Translations under genes and position numbers: made by a program
In this document: positions 27,884-37,089 of the stretch, in pieces
Layout of the letters: every line of letters begins with the position of its first letter
How positions within the stretch are numbered: the first letter of the stretch is position 1
Origin: Gordonia hydrophobica NBRC 16057
GTDB taxonomy: Bacteria > Actinomycetota > Actinomycetes > Mycobacteriales > Mycobacteriaceae
Assembly: GCF_001592365.1 (NCBI RefSeq)
Contig: NZ_BCWU01000001.1
Coordinates: forward strand, 434,001 to 498,000
DNA length: 64,000 bases
Reading direction: 5' to 3'
The notes under the pieces: model-generated
What the model was told of the DNA's origin: nothing
Database searches by the model: none
The model's input: the letters and a program-made list of their open reading frames with translations, nothing else

Positions 27884-28891
27884 ATGTCGGACTTGATCTG
27901 CGCGTCATCGCTGAGTCGTGCGCCCGAGTTGATCGCCGACTGCGGCGGGGACGCGGATGCGGTTCTCGCACGAGTCGGGATCGACCCGTCGGTGGTCGGC
28001 GCGTACGACCGCTTCATTCCGTTCACGGCATTGTCGACCCTGGTCGGTGTGTGTGCGGCGGAGTTCGGCGTTCCGGACTTCGGCCTGCGTCTGGCCGCGC
28101 GCCAAGATCCCGACATCCTGGGGCCGCTGGCCATCGCAGCACGGCACGCGGAGACGATGGGCGACGGCCTCCGCGAAGTGACCCGATACACGCATGTGTA
28201 CAGCCCGGCCCTCGCGACCGAGCTGCGCGAACACGGCGATGAGGTGAGCTATGTGCTGGAGACCCTGCCGCAGCGCCTGCCGTACCGATCCCACGTGGTG
28301 GAGCTCGCGATGGGGGTCACTCTCTCGGCATGTCGGATGTTCACCGGGCCCGACTTCCGACCGACGCGAGTCGCATTCGACCACCAGCCGATCGCCGACC
28401 GGAGCGTGTACCTCGAATACTTCCGGTGCCCGGTCGAGTTCGATGCGCCCGCGATCGCGCTGACGTTTCCGCGCGAGACCCTGCGCCGCCGACTGCCGCG
28501 CGCGGACCCGCTCACCTACGACGTCGCCATCCGCGCCATGGCCGGTCACGAGCGTGCGCATTCGTTCACCGACGCGGTGTCGGCGCTCATCGTCCGGTCG
28601 CTGCCCGCCGGCGCGTCGACCCTGGACACCGTCGCGGAACTGCTCATGATGCATCCGCGGTCGGTGCAGCGGGCACTCGCCGAGAGCGGTACGACGTTCG
28701 ATCGGCTGGTCGACGACGCGCGCCGCGACATCGCGACAACACTGCTGGCGAATCCCGGCGTCTCGTTGTCGGCGGTCGCCCGGCAGATCGGATACTCCGA
28801 GCAGAGCACGTTGACGCGGAGCTGTCGCCGGTGGTTCGGGATGCCGCCGCTGCGCAAGCGTCGAGCGTTGCTCGGCCGCTCATCAGACTGA
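27884..28891 (+). CDS. AraC-family transcriptional regulator
   Basis: 335 aa. The N-terminal about 200 residues look like the Arabinose_bd/OruR-type sensor (LIADCGGDADAVLARVGIDP, LGPLAIAARHAETMGDGLR). The C-terminal about 100 residues hold two HTH motifs, the second with SLSAVARQIGYSEQSTLTRSCRRWFGMPP. It is divergent from the aldehyde dehydrogenase operon and is the natural candidate activator. ATG 27815 is a possible earlier start, but ATG 27884 fits the promoter and the family's usual N-terminus. Confidence 0.88.
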   Translation: MSDLICASSLSRAPELIADCGGDADAVLARVGIDPSVVGAYDRFIPFTALSTLVGVCAAEFGVPDFGLRLAARQDPDILGPLAIAARHAETMGDGLREVTRYTHVYSPALATELREHGDEVSYVLETLPQRLPYRSHVVELAMGVTLSACRMFTGPDFRPTRVAFDHQPIADRSVYLEYFRCPVEFDAPAIALTFPRETLRRRLPRADPLTYDVAIRAMAGHERAHSFTDAVSALIVRSLPAGASTLDTVAELLMMHPRSVQRALAESGTTFDRLVDDARRDIATTLLANPGVSLSAVARQIGYSEQSTLTRSCRRWFGMPPLRKRRALLGRSSD

Positions 28892-29123
28892 ACCCGCCGC
28901 CGCCGTCGACGCCACGATCGATCCGACATAGGTCGACTGATGCCGGTTTCGTCAAGCGTGGGTGAACATGACCACAGCGCGTTGACGCCGGTGCGGGAGA
29001 ACCCGGTCAGACCGGGTATCTTTCCTCTGTCCCGGTGGTCGTCGGACTGACCGCCTCCCGATACTCTTCGGTCCTGGCTCCGGGTGCTGTGACGAGTGCG
29101 AAAAGGTGTGTGAGACAGCTCGA

Positions 29124-32100
29124 ATGACCGCTTCGGTGATTGATCGTGCCAATGGATTCGAGACTGAACTGGGGAAGGCGTATACCGCCGCAGACCTCGT
29201 TCTCGAGTTGAACTTGAGCCCTGAGCAATACCGCTGCGCGCGGTCGCAGGTCGGCGCGCTGATGGACGAGGTTCCGCCGGGCGCGCACATCGCCCTCCTG
29301 ATGCGGTTCCCGGCGTTGACGATCGCCGGACTCGTCGGGCACGCGGCACTGCGCTCCACCGAGCCGGGCGCCGGATTCTGGGACGGGTTCTGGACGGCGA
29401 TCGGCCGGGCGCGTGACAAGGGATTCGAGCAGGTGGTGGACCAACTGCTCGGCGACATGCTCGGACAGTTCGGCCTGCGCGACGTGGAGGGCCTGCGCGA
29501 GACGTCGGTGCTGCCGTTGCTGGACCTGCACGCCGGATTGGATCGCGAGACCGTCGTCGGTCTGGTGGCCGCGGTGGAGCAGCATGTGGCCGCGGGCCAC
29601 GAGCCGAGCGGGACCGCACTCCTCGACCGAGTCACCGAGCCCGGATTCGCACATCGTCGCGCCGAGCTCCCCGATGCGTACTGGATGCTGCTGCAGCACG
29701 CCCCGGCGATCGCCGTCAACATCCTCAGCCGCATCACCGACCTGCTGGTCGCCACCGTCGCACACCCGGAGGAGTGGGCGCTCGAGGCGATCACCCCGAC
29801 CACGGCCGACCTGCCGCCCGCTGTGCTGACGGCGGTGATCGCACGGCTGGAGGAGAAGCCGTTCCTGGACGGCGACGCCGCCCAGCGACTCTGCACGGTC
29901 GGCTTCCCGCGTCTGCGGTGCCATGCCGCGGACGGCGAGATCCAGGTCCTGATCCCGGGCGGCGAGATCGATGCGCTGTGGCGACTCTGGAACGGTGAGG
30001 CGCCCGAACAGGTGTCGGTCCCGGCAGGGGAGTCGGCCGCCGCGCCGATCGGGGTAGCGGTGCGCGAGAGCGTGCTGGTGGACCTCGACTCCGGTATCCG
30101 CCGCGTGGTGCCGATCTTCCATCCGTCCGATCCCATCGTGGTGTTCGGCGCCGACGGTCGGGCACTCTCGCGGTTCGAGTCGCTGCCCGCCACCGAACTG
30201 ACGGTCCTGGTCCCGCGCGATGTGGACCTCGTCGCGGGCAGCCGCGCGAAGGTGGTCGTCACCGATCGCCGACCCGCGCCGTGGGACGGTTGGGAGATGC
30301 GCACCGTCGATCTCGCGGGGCATCGAGACCTGCGCACCAAACGTGACGGCAAGATGGGGCGCACGCGTCGCGTCCTGCCCGTCGAGACCCCGCTGTACGC
30401 GCTGCCCGAACCCCTCTCCGGCGTCACCACTCGGGGCGGCGAGCGCGTCTACGGCGAGCGGCCGCTGGTGGATCTGCCCGCGCATGAGGGCGTCGACGCC
30501 AAGGAGTGGCGGGTCCGGGTCCGCCGCGCCGGGCAGCGCGACTGGCTGGTCGACTACCCGTGGGCGGCGGCCGACTACGTGACGTCGGCGGATCCGTTCG
30601 ACGGCCTCGACGAGCCGCTGATCGGGCGCTACGAGATCGCCGCGGGCGACGGGTACGGGTTGGACCTGCGCCTGACCGTCGTCCTGGCCGAAGGTCTCGA
30701 GGCGGTCCACGATCCGGCGGTCCGGTTGCCGCAGGCGGACGGCCTCACCACCTCGACGACCGAACTGGCGGTCTCCACCGACCTCGAGGTGTCCGAGACG
30801 GAACTGGCCTTCGGCCCCGACGACATCGCGCGCGTCGCGACGGCAGGCGCCGGCGAGGTGGAGGTGGAACTGTCCATCCGACCGCCGCACGCCCAGATCC
30901 GCTTCGAGCACCCGGGCCGCCCGGCGGTCTGGCGCACCGAACTGCCCCAGATCGCGATCGAGGACGCGGCGTCGGCCAGGCTCACGGCCCGGATCCCCGG
31001 CGCGGTCGACGTCTCGTTCGCGCTGCTCGACGCCGACGGCGACATTGTTCGGGAGTGGGACGCCGAGTCGCATTCCGGTACCGAGTTCGCCATCGGGACG
31101 CGGGCTGTCGCCGACGCCGCCAAACGCATGGTGCGCGGCAGCCTGGTCGCGTTGATCGACGACGAGCACGGCGAGTCCGACGAGGCGGAGGTCGCGACCG
31201 TCGTCCGGACGGCGACCGCCGTGGAGCCGAACGCCGTCGACCACACCGGCGATGAGCTCACCGCCGCGTGGCTGCTGCTCGACGAGCGTCCGGTCGCGGA
31301 GATCGTCCTGCCGGACGACGAAGCAGGCCAGGCCGAACCTGCGGCGGAGACCGCGGCCGGCGCTGCCGCGGAGTCGAGCACCGCGGACCAGGACGACGCG
31401 CGCGGTGCCGACGAGGACGGTGCTGCCGAGGACGATGCCGACGAGGAGGATGCGGTGGAGCAACTCCTCGTCGCCGATCCGACGGCCTCGCTGCTGGCGC
31501 TCGGAGACAGCCCGGTGGCGCCGTCGCGCATTCCGGCGCTGATGATCCGGTCGGGCCTCGCCGAGCGCGTCTTCGAGATTCCGGCCGACTACGGTCGCGC
31601 CCACCCGAACCCGTACATCGGCTGCACCCTCGCCACGGCCGTGATTGTCGATCCGTCGGCGCCGGGGCGGGACGACGTGCAGTCGTACCTCTCGACCCGC
31701 GGTGGTGACGACCTTCTCCGGCTGATCGCCAGCGGCCGGATGGGCGACCCGCGCACAGGTGTCTTCGACGCCAACGTGCTGGCCGTCGGGGCGATGGGCC
31801 GCGATCAGGTGGATGCGCTGTTCGAGCGGTTCCGGATCGTGCCCGGCCCGCTGGTGGATCTCGACATGCGGACTGCGGCGACCATCGAGGCGTTCCACCT
31901 GCGTGAGGAGTGGATGGCCGACCCGGTGAGTCAGGTGGCGCCCCGATACGTGAACAAGATGCTCCGCGACGTGCGTCGCGCGTCGCCCCAGCTGTACGAC
32001 TTGATCGTGGCGCGCAATGAGGCGCTCGACGGCGTCGACACCATCACGCATCCCTGGATGCTGCTGTCGATGCAGTCGATGGCGTTCGCCGCCATCGGTC

Positions 32101-32270
32101 GGCTGCAGGCTTACGGTCGGCTCAAGCAGCCGGTCCTGGACGCCCGAGGCCGCGCCCTGTGGGCCAAGCTCGCCGACTACTGCCCGGCGATGGTGGCCGC
32201 CGACCTGCTGATCGCCAACGCGGTGGTCGTCCGCGCCGACGCGCTCGACCGGAGCAGAAACGCGGAGTAG
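29124..32270 (+). CDS. Large uncharacterised multidomain protein (1048 aa)
   Basis: I cannot name this family. Residues 1-290 are helical (LNLSPEQYRCARSQVG, FWDGFWTAIGRARDKGFEQ). Residues about 290-700 are rich in short beta strands with dipeptide turns (FPRLRCHAADGEIQVLIPGG, IFHPSDPIVVFGADGRALSRF), suggesting beta-sandwich domains. Residues 732-780 are an acidic Ala/Asp/Glu linker. The last about 250 residues are helical again (HPNPYIGCTLATAVIV, MQSMAFAAIGRLQAYGRLK). No Walker motif, signal peptide or membrane segment is seen. The layout reminds me of large accessory proteins of some defence islands, but that is only an impression. GTG 29106 is an alternative start. Confidence 0.8.
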   Translation: MTASVIDRANGFETELGKAYTAADLVLELNLSPEQYRCARSQVGALMDEVPPGAHIALLMRFPALTIAGLVGHAALRSTEPGAGFWDGFWTAIGRARDKGFEQVVDQLLGDMLGQFGLRDVEGLRETSVLPLLDLHAGLDRETVVGLVAAVEQHVAAGHEPSGTALLDRVTEPGFAHRRAELPDAYWMLLQHAPAIAVNILSRITDLLVATVAHPEEWALEAITPTTADLPPAVLTAVIARLEEKPFLDGDAAQRLCTVGFPRLRCHAADGEIQVLIPGGEIDALWRLWNGEAPEQVSVPAGESAAAPIGVAVRESVLVDLDSGIRRVVPIFHPSDPIVVFGADGRALSRFESLPATELTVLVPRDVDLVAGSRAKVVVTDRRPAPWDGWEMRTVDLAGHRDLRTKRDGKMGRTRRVLPVETPLYALPEPLSGVTTRGGERVYGERPLVDLPAHEGVDAKEWRVRVRRAGQRDWLVDYPWAAADYVTSADPFDGLDEPLIGRYEIAAGDGYGLDLRLTVVLAEGLEAVHDPAVRLPQADGLTTSTTELAVSTDLEVSETELAFGPDDIARVATAGAGEVEVELSIRPPHAQIRFEHPGRPAVWRTELPQIAIEDAASARLTARIPGAVDVSFALLDADGDIVREWDAESHSGTEFAIGTRAVADAAKRMVRGSLVALIDDEHGESDEAEVATVVRTATAVEPNAVDHTGDELTAAWLLLDERPVAEIVLPDDEAGQAEPAAETAAGAAAESSTADQDDARGADEDGAAEDDADEEDAVEQLLVADPTASLLALGDSPVAPSRIPALMIRSGLAERVFEIPADYGRAHPNPYIGCTLATAVIVDPSAPGRDDVQSYLSTRGGDDLLRLIASGRMGDPRTGVFDANVLAVGAMGRDQVDALFERFRIVPGPLVDLDMRTAATIEAFHLREEWMADPVSQVAPRYVNKMLRDVRRASPQLYDLIVARNEALDGVDTITHPWMLLSMQSMAFAAIGRLQAYGRLKQPVLDARGRALWAKLADYCPAMVAADLLIANAVVVRADALDRSRNAE

Positions 32271-32285
32271 CGCGCCGCGTTCCGG

Positions 32286-33017
32286 TCACCGCGGGTTCTG
32301 CACATCCTCGATGTGGAGCCCGCCCTCCCGATGCAGCGCCTTCTTCAGTCCGGACGCCGTCTCGTATCCGGCGGCGTGGGCGGCGCGTCGTACCGATGCT
32401 CCGGCACGCAGTCGGTTGATGGCGATGTTGAGGCGGGCCCGCACGCGCCACTGGCGGAATCCGATTCCGGTCTCGGCGACGAAGAGACGTTGGATGTGGC
32501 GCGCGCTGGCTCCGTGGCGTGCGGCCAGCAGATCCAGCGATTCGGTCGAGATCGGTGCTTGCTCGGCGACGGCGGCGGCGATCGGGTGGCGCGGCGTCGG
32601 CAGCGCGAAGTAGGGGCCGCTGACCCGGCCGAGGACGTCGTCGATGGCGCTCCGGAACACAGCGATCTGCTCGGTGGTCGACGGCGCCACGCCGACGAGG
32701 GCGGTCATCACGGCGGTCAGTGCGGGGATGGAGCCCAGTCGGTGGACCGGCTCCGGCGGCAGCGTGGACGGTGACAGCATCGGCCCCAGGACCAGGCTGC
32801 CGGGCGAGTACCGCGCTGCATGAGGGATGTTCGGTGCCAGCCAGACTGCTTCTTGCGCACCCAACGCCACGTGCTCGCCGCCGACGTCGATGGTGGCCGA
32901 CCCGGTGACGACGTAGATCAGGTGCGGCGTGGAATGGCTGTGCCGAGGGTGGCCGAGGAAGCGGTACGCGGTGTCGGGCGCGAGCATGGCCAGTCGGCCG
33001 GGTACGTGGTCAGGCAT
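32286..33017 (-). CDS. AraC-family regulator, cupin-type, of the iron cluster
   Basis: 243 aa. The N-terminus is a small cupin sensor (HSHSTPHLIYVVTGSATIDVGG, APNIPHAARYSPG). The C-terminus has two HTH motifs (LDLLAARHGASARHIQRLFVAETG and ASVRRAAHAAGYETASGLKKAL). It is divergent from the siderophore-binding lipoprotein gene, suggesting a role in controlling iron uptake or siderophore response. The start ATG 33017 has an AGGGGG site. Its effector is unknown. Confidence 0.88.
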   Translation of the reverse strand: MPDHVPGRLAMLAPDTAYRFLGHPRHSHSTPHLIYVVTGSATIDVGGEHVALGAQEAVWLAPNIPHAARYSPGSLVLGPMLSPSTLPPEPVHRLGSIPALTAVMTALVGVAPSTTEQIAVFRSAIDDVLGRVSGPYFALPTPRHPIAAAVAEQAPISTESLDLLAARHGASARHIQRLFVAETGIGFRQWRVRARLNIAINRLRAGASVRRAAHAAGYETASGLKKALHREGGLHIEDVQNPR

Positions 33018-33145
33018 CGGGCCCCCTGCGGTTCTGTGCGTCCTCGTCGACGGGTGCGGCGCCGCCGTCGGCGGGTTCCGGTGATCCGATGTCCGGTTGG
33101 GAATCGATTCGGGTCGCCTTCGGACGATTTCCTCGAGAACGTCGT

Positions 33146-33171
33146 TTAGCTTAGTCTCACCTAACTATAGT
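33146..33171 (+). promoter_or_regulatory. IdeR/DtxR box overlapping a -10 element
   Basis: TTAGCTTAGTCTCACCTAA at 33146-33164 matches 16 of 19 positions of the DtxR/IdeR consensus. It is followed by a TATAGT -10 box at 33166-33171. Iron-loaded IdeR bound here would repress the downstream uptake operon. Confidence 0.85.
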
Positions 33172-33219
33172 GGTGAACCGTCGTCGCGACGGCACCGGAT
33201 ACGAAGAATGGTGGTCTCG

Positions 33220-34209
33220 ATGCGTACTTCCCGCACCCTGCCTGCGGTGCTCGTCGCGCTGTTCACTGTGTTGACGCTGCTCGTCGCCGGCTGCTCGTCG
33301 AGCGGCGACGACGACGCCGGAGGCGAGCGCGTCGTGAAGACCGACCAGGGCGACGTCACGATCCCCGCCGCGCCCAAGCGCGTGGTGCTGCTCAACTACG
33401 CCCTCGCCGGATACCTGTTCGACCTCGACGTCCCGGTCGTCGCGATGACCCCCGCGGTGACCGACGGCGAGCACGAGTACGACGACGCGTGGGCCGACGA
33501 CGCGAAGAAGAACGACACCCAGTTCCTCCCGTGGAGCAACGACGGCTTCGACATGGAGACGATCCTCGACGCCGACCCGGACCTGATCATCGCCGGCGGC
33601 ATCGGCTTCCCGCTGAAGCACGCGACGACGGCGTACGACCGACTCTCCGAGATCGCGCCCACCGTCATCGTCAGCGGCGACCTCACCGAGTGGCGCGACC
33701 AGTACAAGTTCCTGGCCGACGACGTGTTCGGTCAGCCGGAGAAGTACACCGAGGCCGTCGAGGCGTACGACCGTCGCGCCGCCGAGGTCCGCGACAAGAT
33801 CACCGTGCCCGCGGGTGAATCGGCGTTCCTGACGTTCACTGCCGACGGCCGGGCTTTCGTCTCGATCGAGAACCGCGGCCTCCCGAAGGAGTTCGCGAGC
33901 CTCGGCTTCCGGCCGGCGCCGCTGTTCGCGACCGGGAAGTTCGAGCCCTACACCGAGGGCGGCGACAGCTTCGCGCTGTCGACCGAGCAGGTGGGACAGG
34001 TCATCACCCAGGACACCGTCTTCGTGCTCGGCTTCAATGCGGACGTCACATCGGTGAACGAGCTGCGCAAGCAGCCGATCTACGCGGCGTTGCCTGCATT
34101 CGGAAAGAACCAGGCCTACGACCTGCCGTTCTGGGTGCAGCGCAGTGACTACGACGAGGCGATGCGCATGCTCGACATCGTCGAGCAGAAGTTCACCGAT
34201 ACCAAGTAG
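33220..34209 (+). CDS. Iron-siderophore ABC transporter substrate-binding lipoprotein
   Basis: 329 aa. The signal peptide ends in a lipobox LVAGC with Cys25, followed by a Ser/Asp-rich linker. The FecB/FepB fold shows TIPAAPKRVVLLNYALAGYLFDL, DPDLIIAGGIGF and a C-terminal QRSDYDEAMRMLDIVE. It would hand ferric siderophore to the FecCD permeases encoded 3' of it. ATG 33220 is preferred because it places the positive n-region correctly; ATG 33208 is possible. It heads the IdeR-controlled operon. Confidence 0.9.
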   Translation: MRTSRTLPAVLVALFTVLTLLVAGCSSSGDDDAGGERVVKTDQGDVTIPAAPKRVVLLNYALAGYLFDLDVPVVAMTPAVTDGEHEYDDAWADDAKKNDTQFLPWSNDGFDMETILDADPDLIIAGGIGFPLKHATTAYDRLSEIAPTVIVSGDLTEWRDQYKFLADDVFGQPEKYTEAVEAYDRRAAEVRDKITVPAGESAFLTFTADGRAFVSIENRGLPKEFASLGFRPAPLFATGKFEPYTEGGDSFALSTEQVGQVITQDTVFVLGFNADVTSVNELRKQPIYAALPAFGKNQAYDLPFWVQRSDYDEAMRMLDIVEQKFTDTK

Positions 34210-34218
34210 GGACGAGTG

Positions 34219-36012
34219 ATGGCCTCCGTTCGGCTCACCCAGCCGCGCTTCACCCCGGCGCCGATCATCCTGCGCAAGCTCGTCGTCGTCCGGGCCGAGT
34301 CGCTGACGCCGCACATGCGTCGCGTGGTCGTCGGCGGACCGGAACTCGGCGCGTTCCGCCGCGACGGACTCGATCTGCCCGCCTTCGCCTCGCCTGCGTT
34401 CGACGATCACGTGAAGCTGATCTTCGCGCCCGGCGGCGACCTCGCGGACGCGCTGCCGGTGCAGCGTGCCCGGAGCATCGACTGGCTGCCGTCCGAGGTC
34501 CGTGAGACCCGCGACTACACGCCGATCGTCGTGGACGAGGAGACGATCGCGTTCGATTTCGTCATCCACTCCTCGGGGAGCGCGGCCGAGCGGGGCCCCG
34601 CCGAGGCTTGGGCGAGCGCGGCACGTCCGGGCGACGACGTGTGGCTGGTGGGACCGAAATCGTCGACGGTGGTGCCGACGGACGTGGACTGGGCCCTGCT
34701 GATCGGCGACGAGACCGCGCTGCCCGCGCTGCGTCGATTCTTCACCGAACGTCCCGTCGCCGGTCCGGTGCGCGCCGTCGTCGCGGTGCCGGCGGAGGCG
34801 GCCCGGCAGCCGCTCGGCGAGCGCGACGACGACCACGTGACCTGGGTGATCGCCGAGCCGGGCGATCCCCGGGCGTTGATCGACGCGGTCACCGCACTGC
34901 CGCGACCGCCGGGCCGACCGTACGTGTGGGCGGCGGCGGAGAGTCGTGCGCTGCTGCCGATCCGCAAGTTCGTGAAGCGGGAACTGGACGCCGACAAGAG
35001 CAACACCGACATCACCGGCTACTGGCACCGGCGTGCGGCGGAGACGGCGCAGGCGGAGCCGGCCGCCGCGGGGGACGATGGCGCCGGGTCGGCCGTGGTG
35101 GACTCCCCGGTGTCGTGGTTCGCGGTCCGCGCCGCACTCCAGCTGGGGCTGCTGGAGGCGGTCGATGCCGCCACACTCGATCGCGGGGGAGTCGCGGCAG
35201 CGATCGGAGTGGACCCGCATCGTCTGGATCCGCTGCTGGACCTTCTTCTCGCGTGCCGCGTGCTGGCGACCGTCGACGGTTCGGTGACGCTCGGCGAGGT
35301 GGGCGACGATCTCCTCACCGACGAGCACTGCCGCGAACGCTTCGACGGCGCCGACGCCGACGCCGCGCTGCTCGTCGGCGATCTCGCCGATGCTCTCCGT
35401 GCGGGCGAGTCGGTGCCGCAGCGGCGGTTCGGCCGCAGTCACGCCACCGGGGTGCACGACGATCCGGACGCCTACGCCGAGCTGGTGGAGCAGGCCGAGC
35501 GCCTGGCGTTTCTGGTTCCCGGCATCGGCGAGCTCCCCGGACTCGCCGATCCGGGGGTCGCGTTCGCCGGACCCGGCGCCGCGGTGGTCGCCGAGGGGCT
35601 GAGCCGTGCCGGTGTCCTGAGCGGCCGTGCGACCATCGTGACCGCGGGCGAACCCGACGGCGTGCGCGACACGTCGTCACCGCTGGACGGACTGACCTTC
35701 CGTGAGGCGTGGACCGACCACGACACCGTGGTGCTCGTCTACGCCCTCGGCTATCGCGACGACGTCGAAGCCCGCACCGTCCTCGCCGAGGCCCGTCGGT
35801 ACGCACGCCGCCTGGTGATGGTGGAGCCGGTGGCGGGCGACGCGCTCGATCCCCGCTACCTCGAGGCGGCGGTGGTGTCGTCCGCCGCCGTCGGTCGGGG
35901 GCCGCGCGACGCCGCGGAACTGGCCGACCTCGCCGCCGACGCGGGCTGGGCGCCGACGGCGCAGACCGCCCTCGGGTGGGGTGTGACGGCCGTGGTCTGC
36001 GAGCGGTCATGA
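34219..36012 (+). CDS. Siderophore-interacting protein fused to a methyltransferase-like domain
   Basis: 597 aa. Residues 1-270 are a siderophore-interacting (ferric reductase) domain: FAD site ETRDYTPIVV, GPKSS, NAD(P) side LLIGDETALPALRRF and the usual DITGYWHRR end. Residues about 295-597 resemble an O-methyltransferase: a winged-helix dimerisation part (WFAVRAALQLGLLEAVDAATLDRGG) and a Rossmann-like part. The SAM loop is changed to VAFAGPGAAVV, lacking the usual acidic-x-Gly-x-Gly, so methyl transfer is doubtful. The reductase half probably frees iron from the imported siderophore. ATG 34219 starts 10 bases after the lipoprotein stop. Confidence 0.85.
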   Translation: MASVRLTQPRFTPAPIILRKLVVVRAESLTPHMRRVVVGGPELGAFRRDGLDLPAFASPAFDDHVKLIFAPGGDLADALPVQRARSIDWLPSEVRETRDYTPIVVDEETIAFDFVIHSSGSAAERGPAEAWASAARPGDDVWLVGPKSSTVVPTDVDWALLIGDETALPALRRFFTERPVAGPVRAVVAVPAEAARQPLGERDDDHVTWVIAEPGDPRALIDAVTALPRPPGRPYVWAAAESRALLPIRKFVKRELDADKSNTDITGYWHRRAAETAQAEPAAAGDDGAGSAVVDSPVSWFAVRAALQLGLLEAVDAATLDRGGVAAAIGVDPHRLDPLLDLLLACRVLATVDGSVTLGEVGDDLLTDEHCRERFDGADADAALLVGDLADALRAGESVPQRRFGRSHATGVHDDPDAYAELVEQAERLAFLVPGIGELPGLADPGVAFAGPGAAVVAEGLSRAGVLSGRATIVTAGEPDGVRDTSSPLDGLTFREAWTDHDTVVLVYALGYRDDVEARTVLAEARRYARRLVMVEPVAGDALDPRYLEAAVVSSAAVGRGPRDAAELADLAADAGWAPTAQTALGWGVTAVVCERS

Positions 36013-36048
36013 TCGAGCCGGGTCCGCGGGCCGGGGACCGGTGATGCG

Positions 36049-37089
36049 GTGATCGCGCTCGACGCGTCGCCGTCGACCGGCGGCCGGGCGCCGTCGCGGC
36101 GGGCCGGTCGACTGACTGCCCTCCTCGGCGTGCTGGCGGTCCTCGCACTGCTGTGCCTGGCCAGTCTCGCGGTCGGATCGGCGCCGCTGCCGATCTCGAC
36201 GGTGTGGCAGGCGCTGACCGCGTACGACGGCGCCGACATCGACCACATCACCATCGTCGACACCCGGCTTCCGCGCACGGTGCTCGCCGTCCTGATCGGG
36301 GCCGCGCTGGGTGTGGCCGGCGCGCTGATGCAGGCCATCGGACGCAACCCGCTCGCCGACCCGGGGCTGCTCGGTGTCAACGCGGGCGCCGGGCTGGCCG
36401 TCGCCGTCGGCGTCGCCTACCTGGGGCTGACCACGATCTCGGAGTTCGTGTGGCTCGGCATGATCGGGGCGGTGCTCGCCGCGATTCTGGTCATGGTGAT
36501 CGCCGCGCGCGGCGCCGCCGGTCCCACGCCGCTGCGCATCACGCTCGTCGGAGTGGCGCTCACCGCCGTCTTCAACGGGCTGAGCATGAGTCTCTCGCTG
36601 GTCAATCCCAGCCGATTCGAGCGGATGCGCTTCTGGGGTGTCGGCAGCATCGCCGACCGACCCCCGGGGACCGTCGAGTTCGTCGCGCCGATCATCGTGC
36701 TCGGCCTGGTTCTCGCAGTTGCTGCGGGACGGTCGTTGAACGCCGTCGCGCTCGGCGACGACATGGCGCGCGCGGTGGGCGCCCGCGTGGGTCTCACTCG
36801 CTTCGGATCCGTGGTGGCGCTGGTGTTGCTGTGCGGGGCGGCGACGGCCGCCGCGGGCCCGATCGCCTTCGTCGGCCTGATGGTTCCGCATGCGGTCCGG
36901 ATGCTCGTCGGTGCGGACCAACGCTGGGTGATCGCCTACTCCGCGCTCGTGGGACCGGTGCTGCTGCTGGTGGCCGATCTCGTCGGGCGCGTGGTGGTGC
37001 GGCCCGAGGAGCTGCAAGTCGGGATCGTGACGCCGCTGATCGGTGCGCCGATCCTGATCTGGCTGGTACGACGGGCGAAGGCGCTGTGA
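36049..37089 (+). CDS. FecCD-family siderophore ABC permease
   Basis: 346 aa with about ten membrane helices. Family marks are RLPRTVLAVLIGAALGVAGALMQAIGRNPLADPGLLGVNAGAG near the N-terminus, the LGDDMARAVGARV coupling segment and GPIAFVGLMVPHAVRML. It forms half of the permease with the next gene, whose GTG start overlaps its stop. GTG 36049 is 37 bases after the preceding gene. Confidence 0.92.
   Translation: MIALDASPSTGGRAPSRRAGRLTALLGVLAVLALLCLASLAVGSAPLPISTVWQALTAYDGADIDHITIVDTRLPRTVLAVLIGAALGVAGALMQAIGRNPLADPGLLGVNAGAGLAVAVGVAYLGLTTISEFVWLGMIGAVLAAILVMVIAARGAAGPTPLRITLVGVALTAVFNGLSMSLSLVNPSRFERMRFWGVGSIADRPPGTVEFVAPIIVLGLVLAVAAGRSLNAVALGDDMARAVGARVGLTRFGSVVALVLLCGAATAAAGPIAFVGLMVPHAVRMLVGADQRWVIAYSALVGPVLLLVADLVGRVVVRPEELQVGIVTPLIGAPILIWLVRRAKAL

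Noticed and set aside
28996..29030. Terminator after the AraC gene (ACCCGG/CCGGGT hairpin)
   Set aside because: Only a 6-7-bp stem, more than 100 bases after the stop and near the next gene's promoter; too weak to call.
29007..32051. A very long open frame on the minus strand opposite the 1048-aa gene
   Set aside because: Its product is Arg/Asp/Gly-rich with no fold-like pattern, and it lies wholly antisense. It is a high-G+C shadow; the plus-strand frame has alternating strand and helix patterns.
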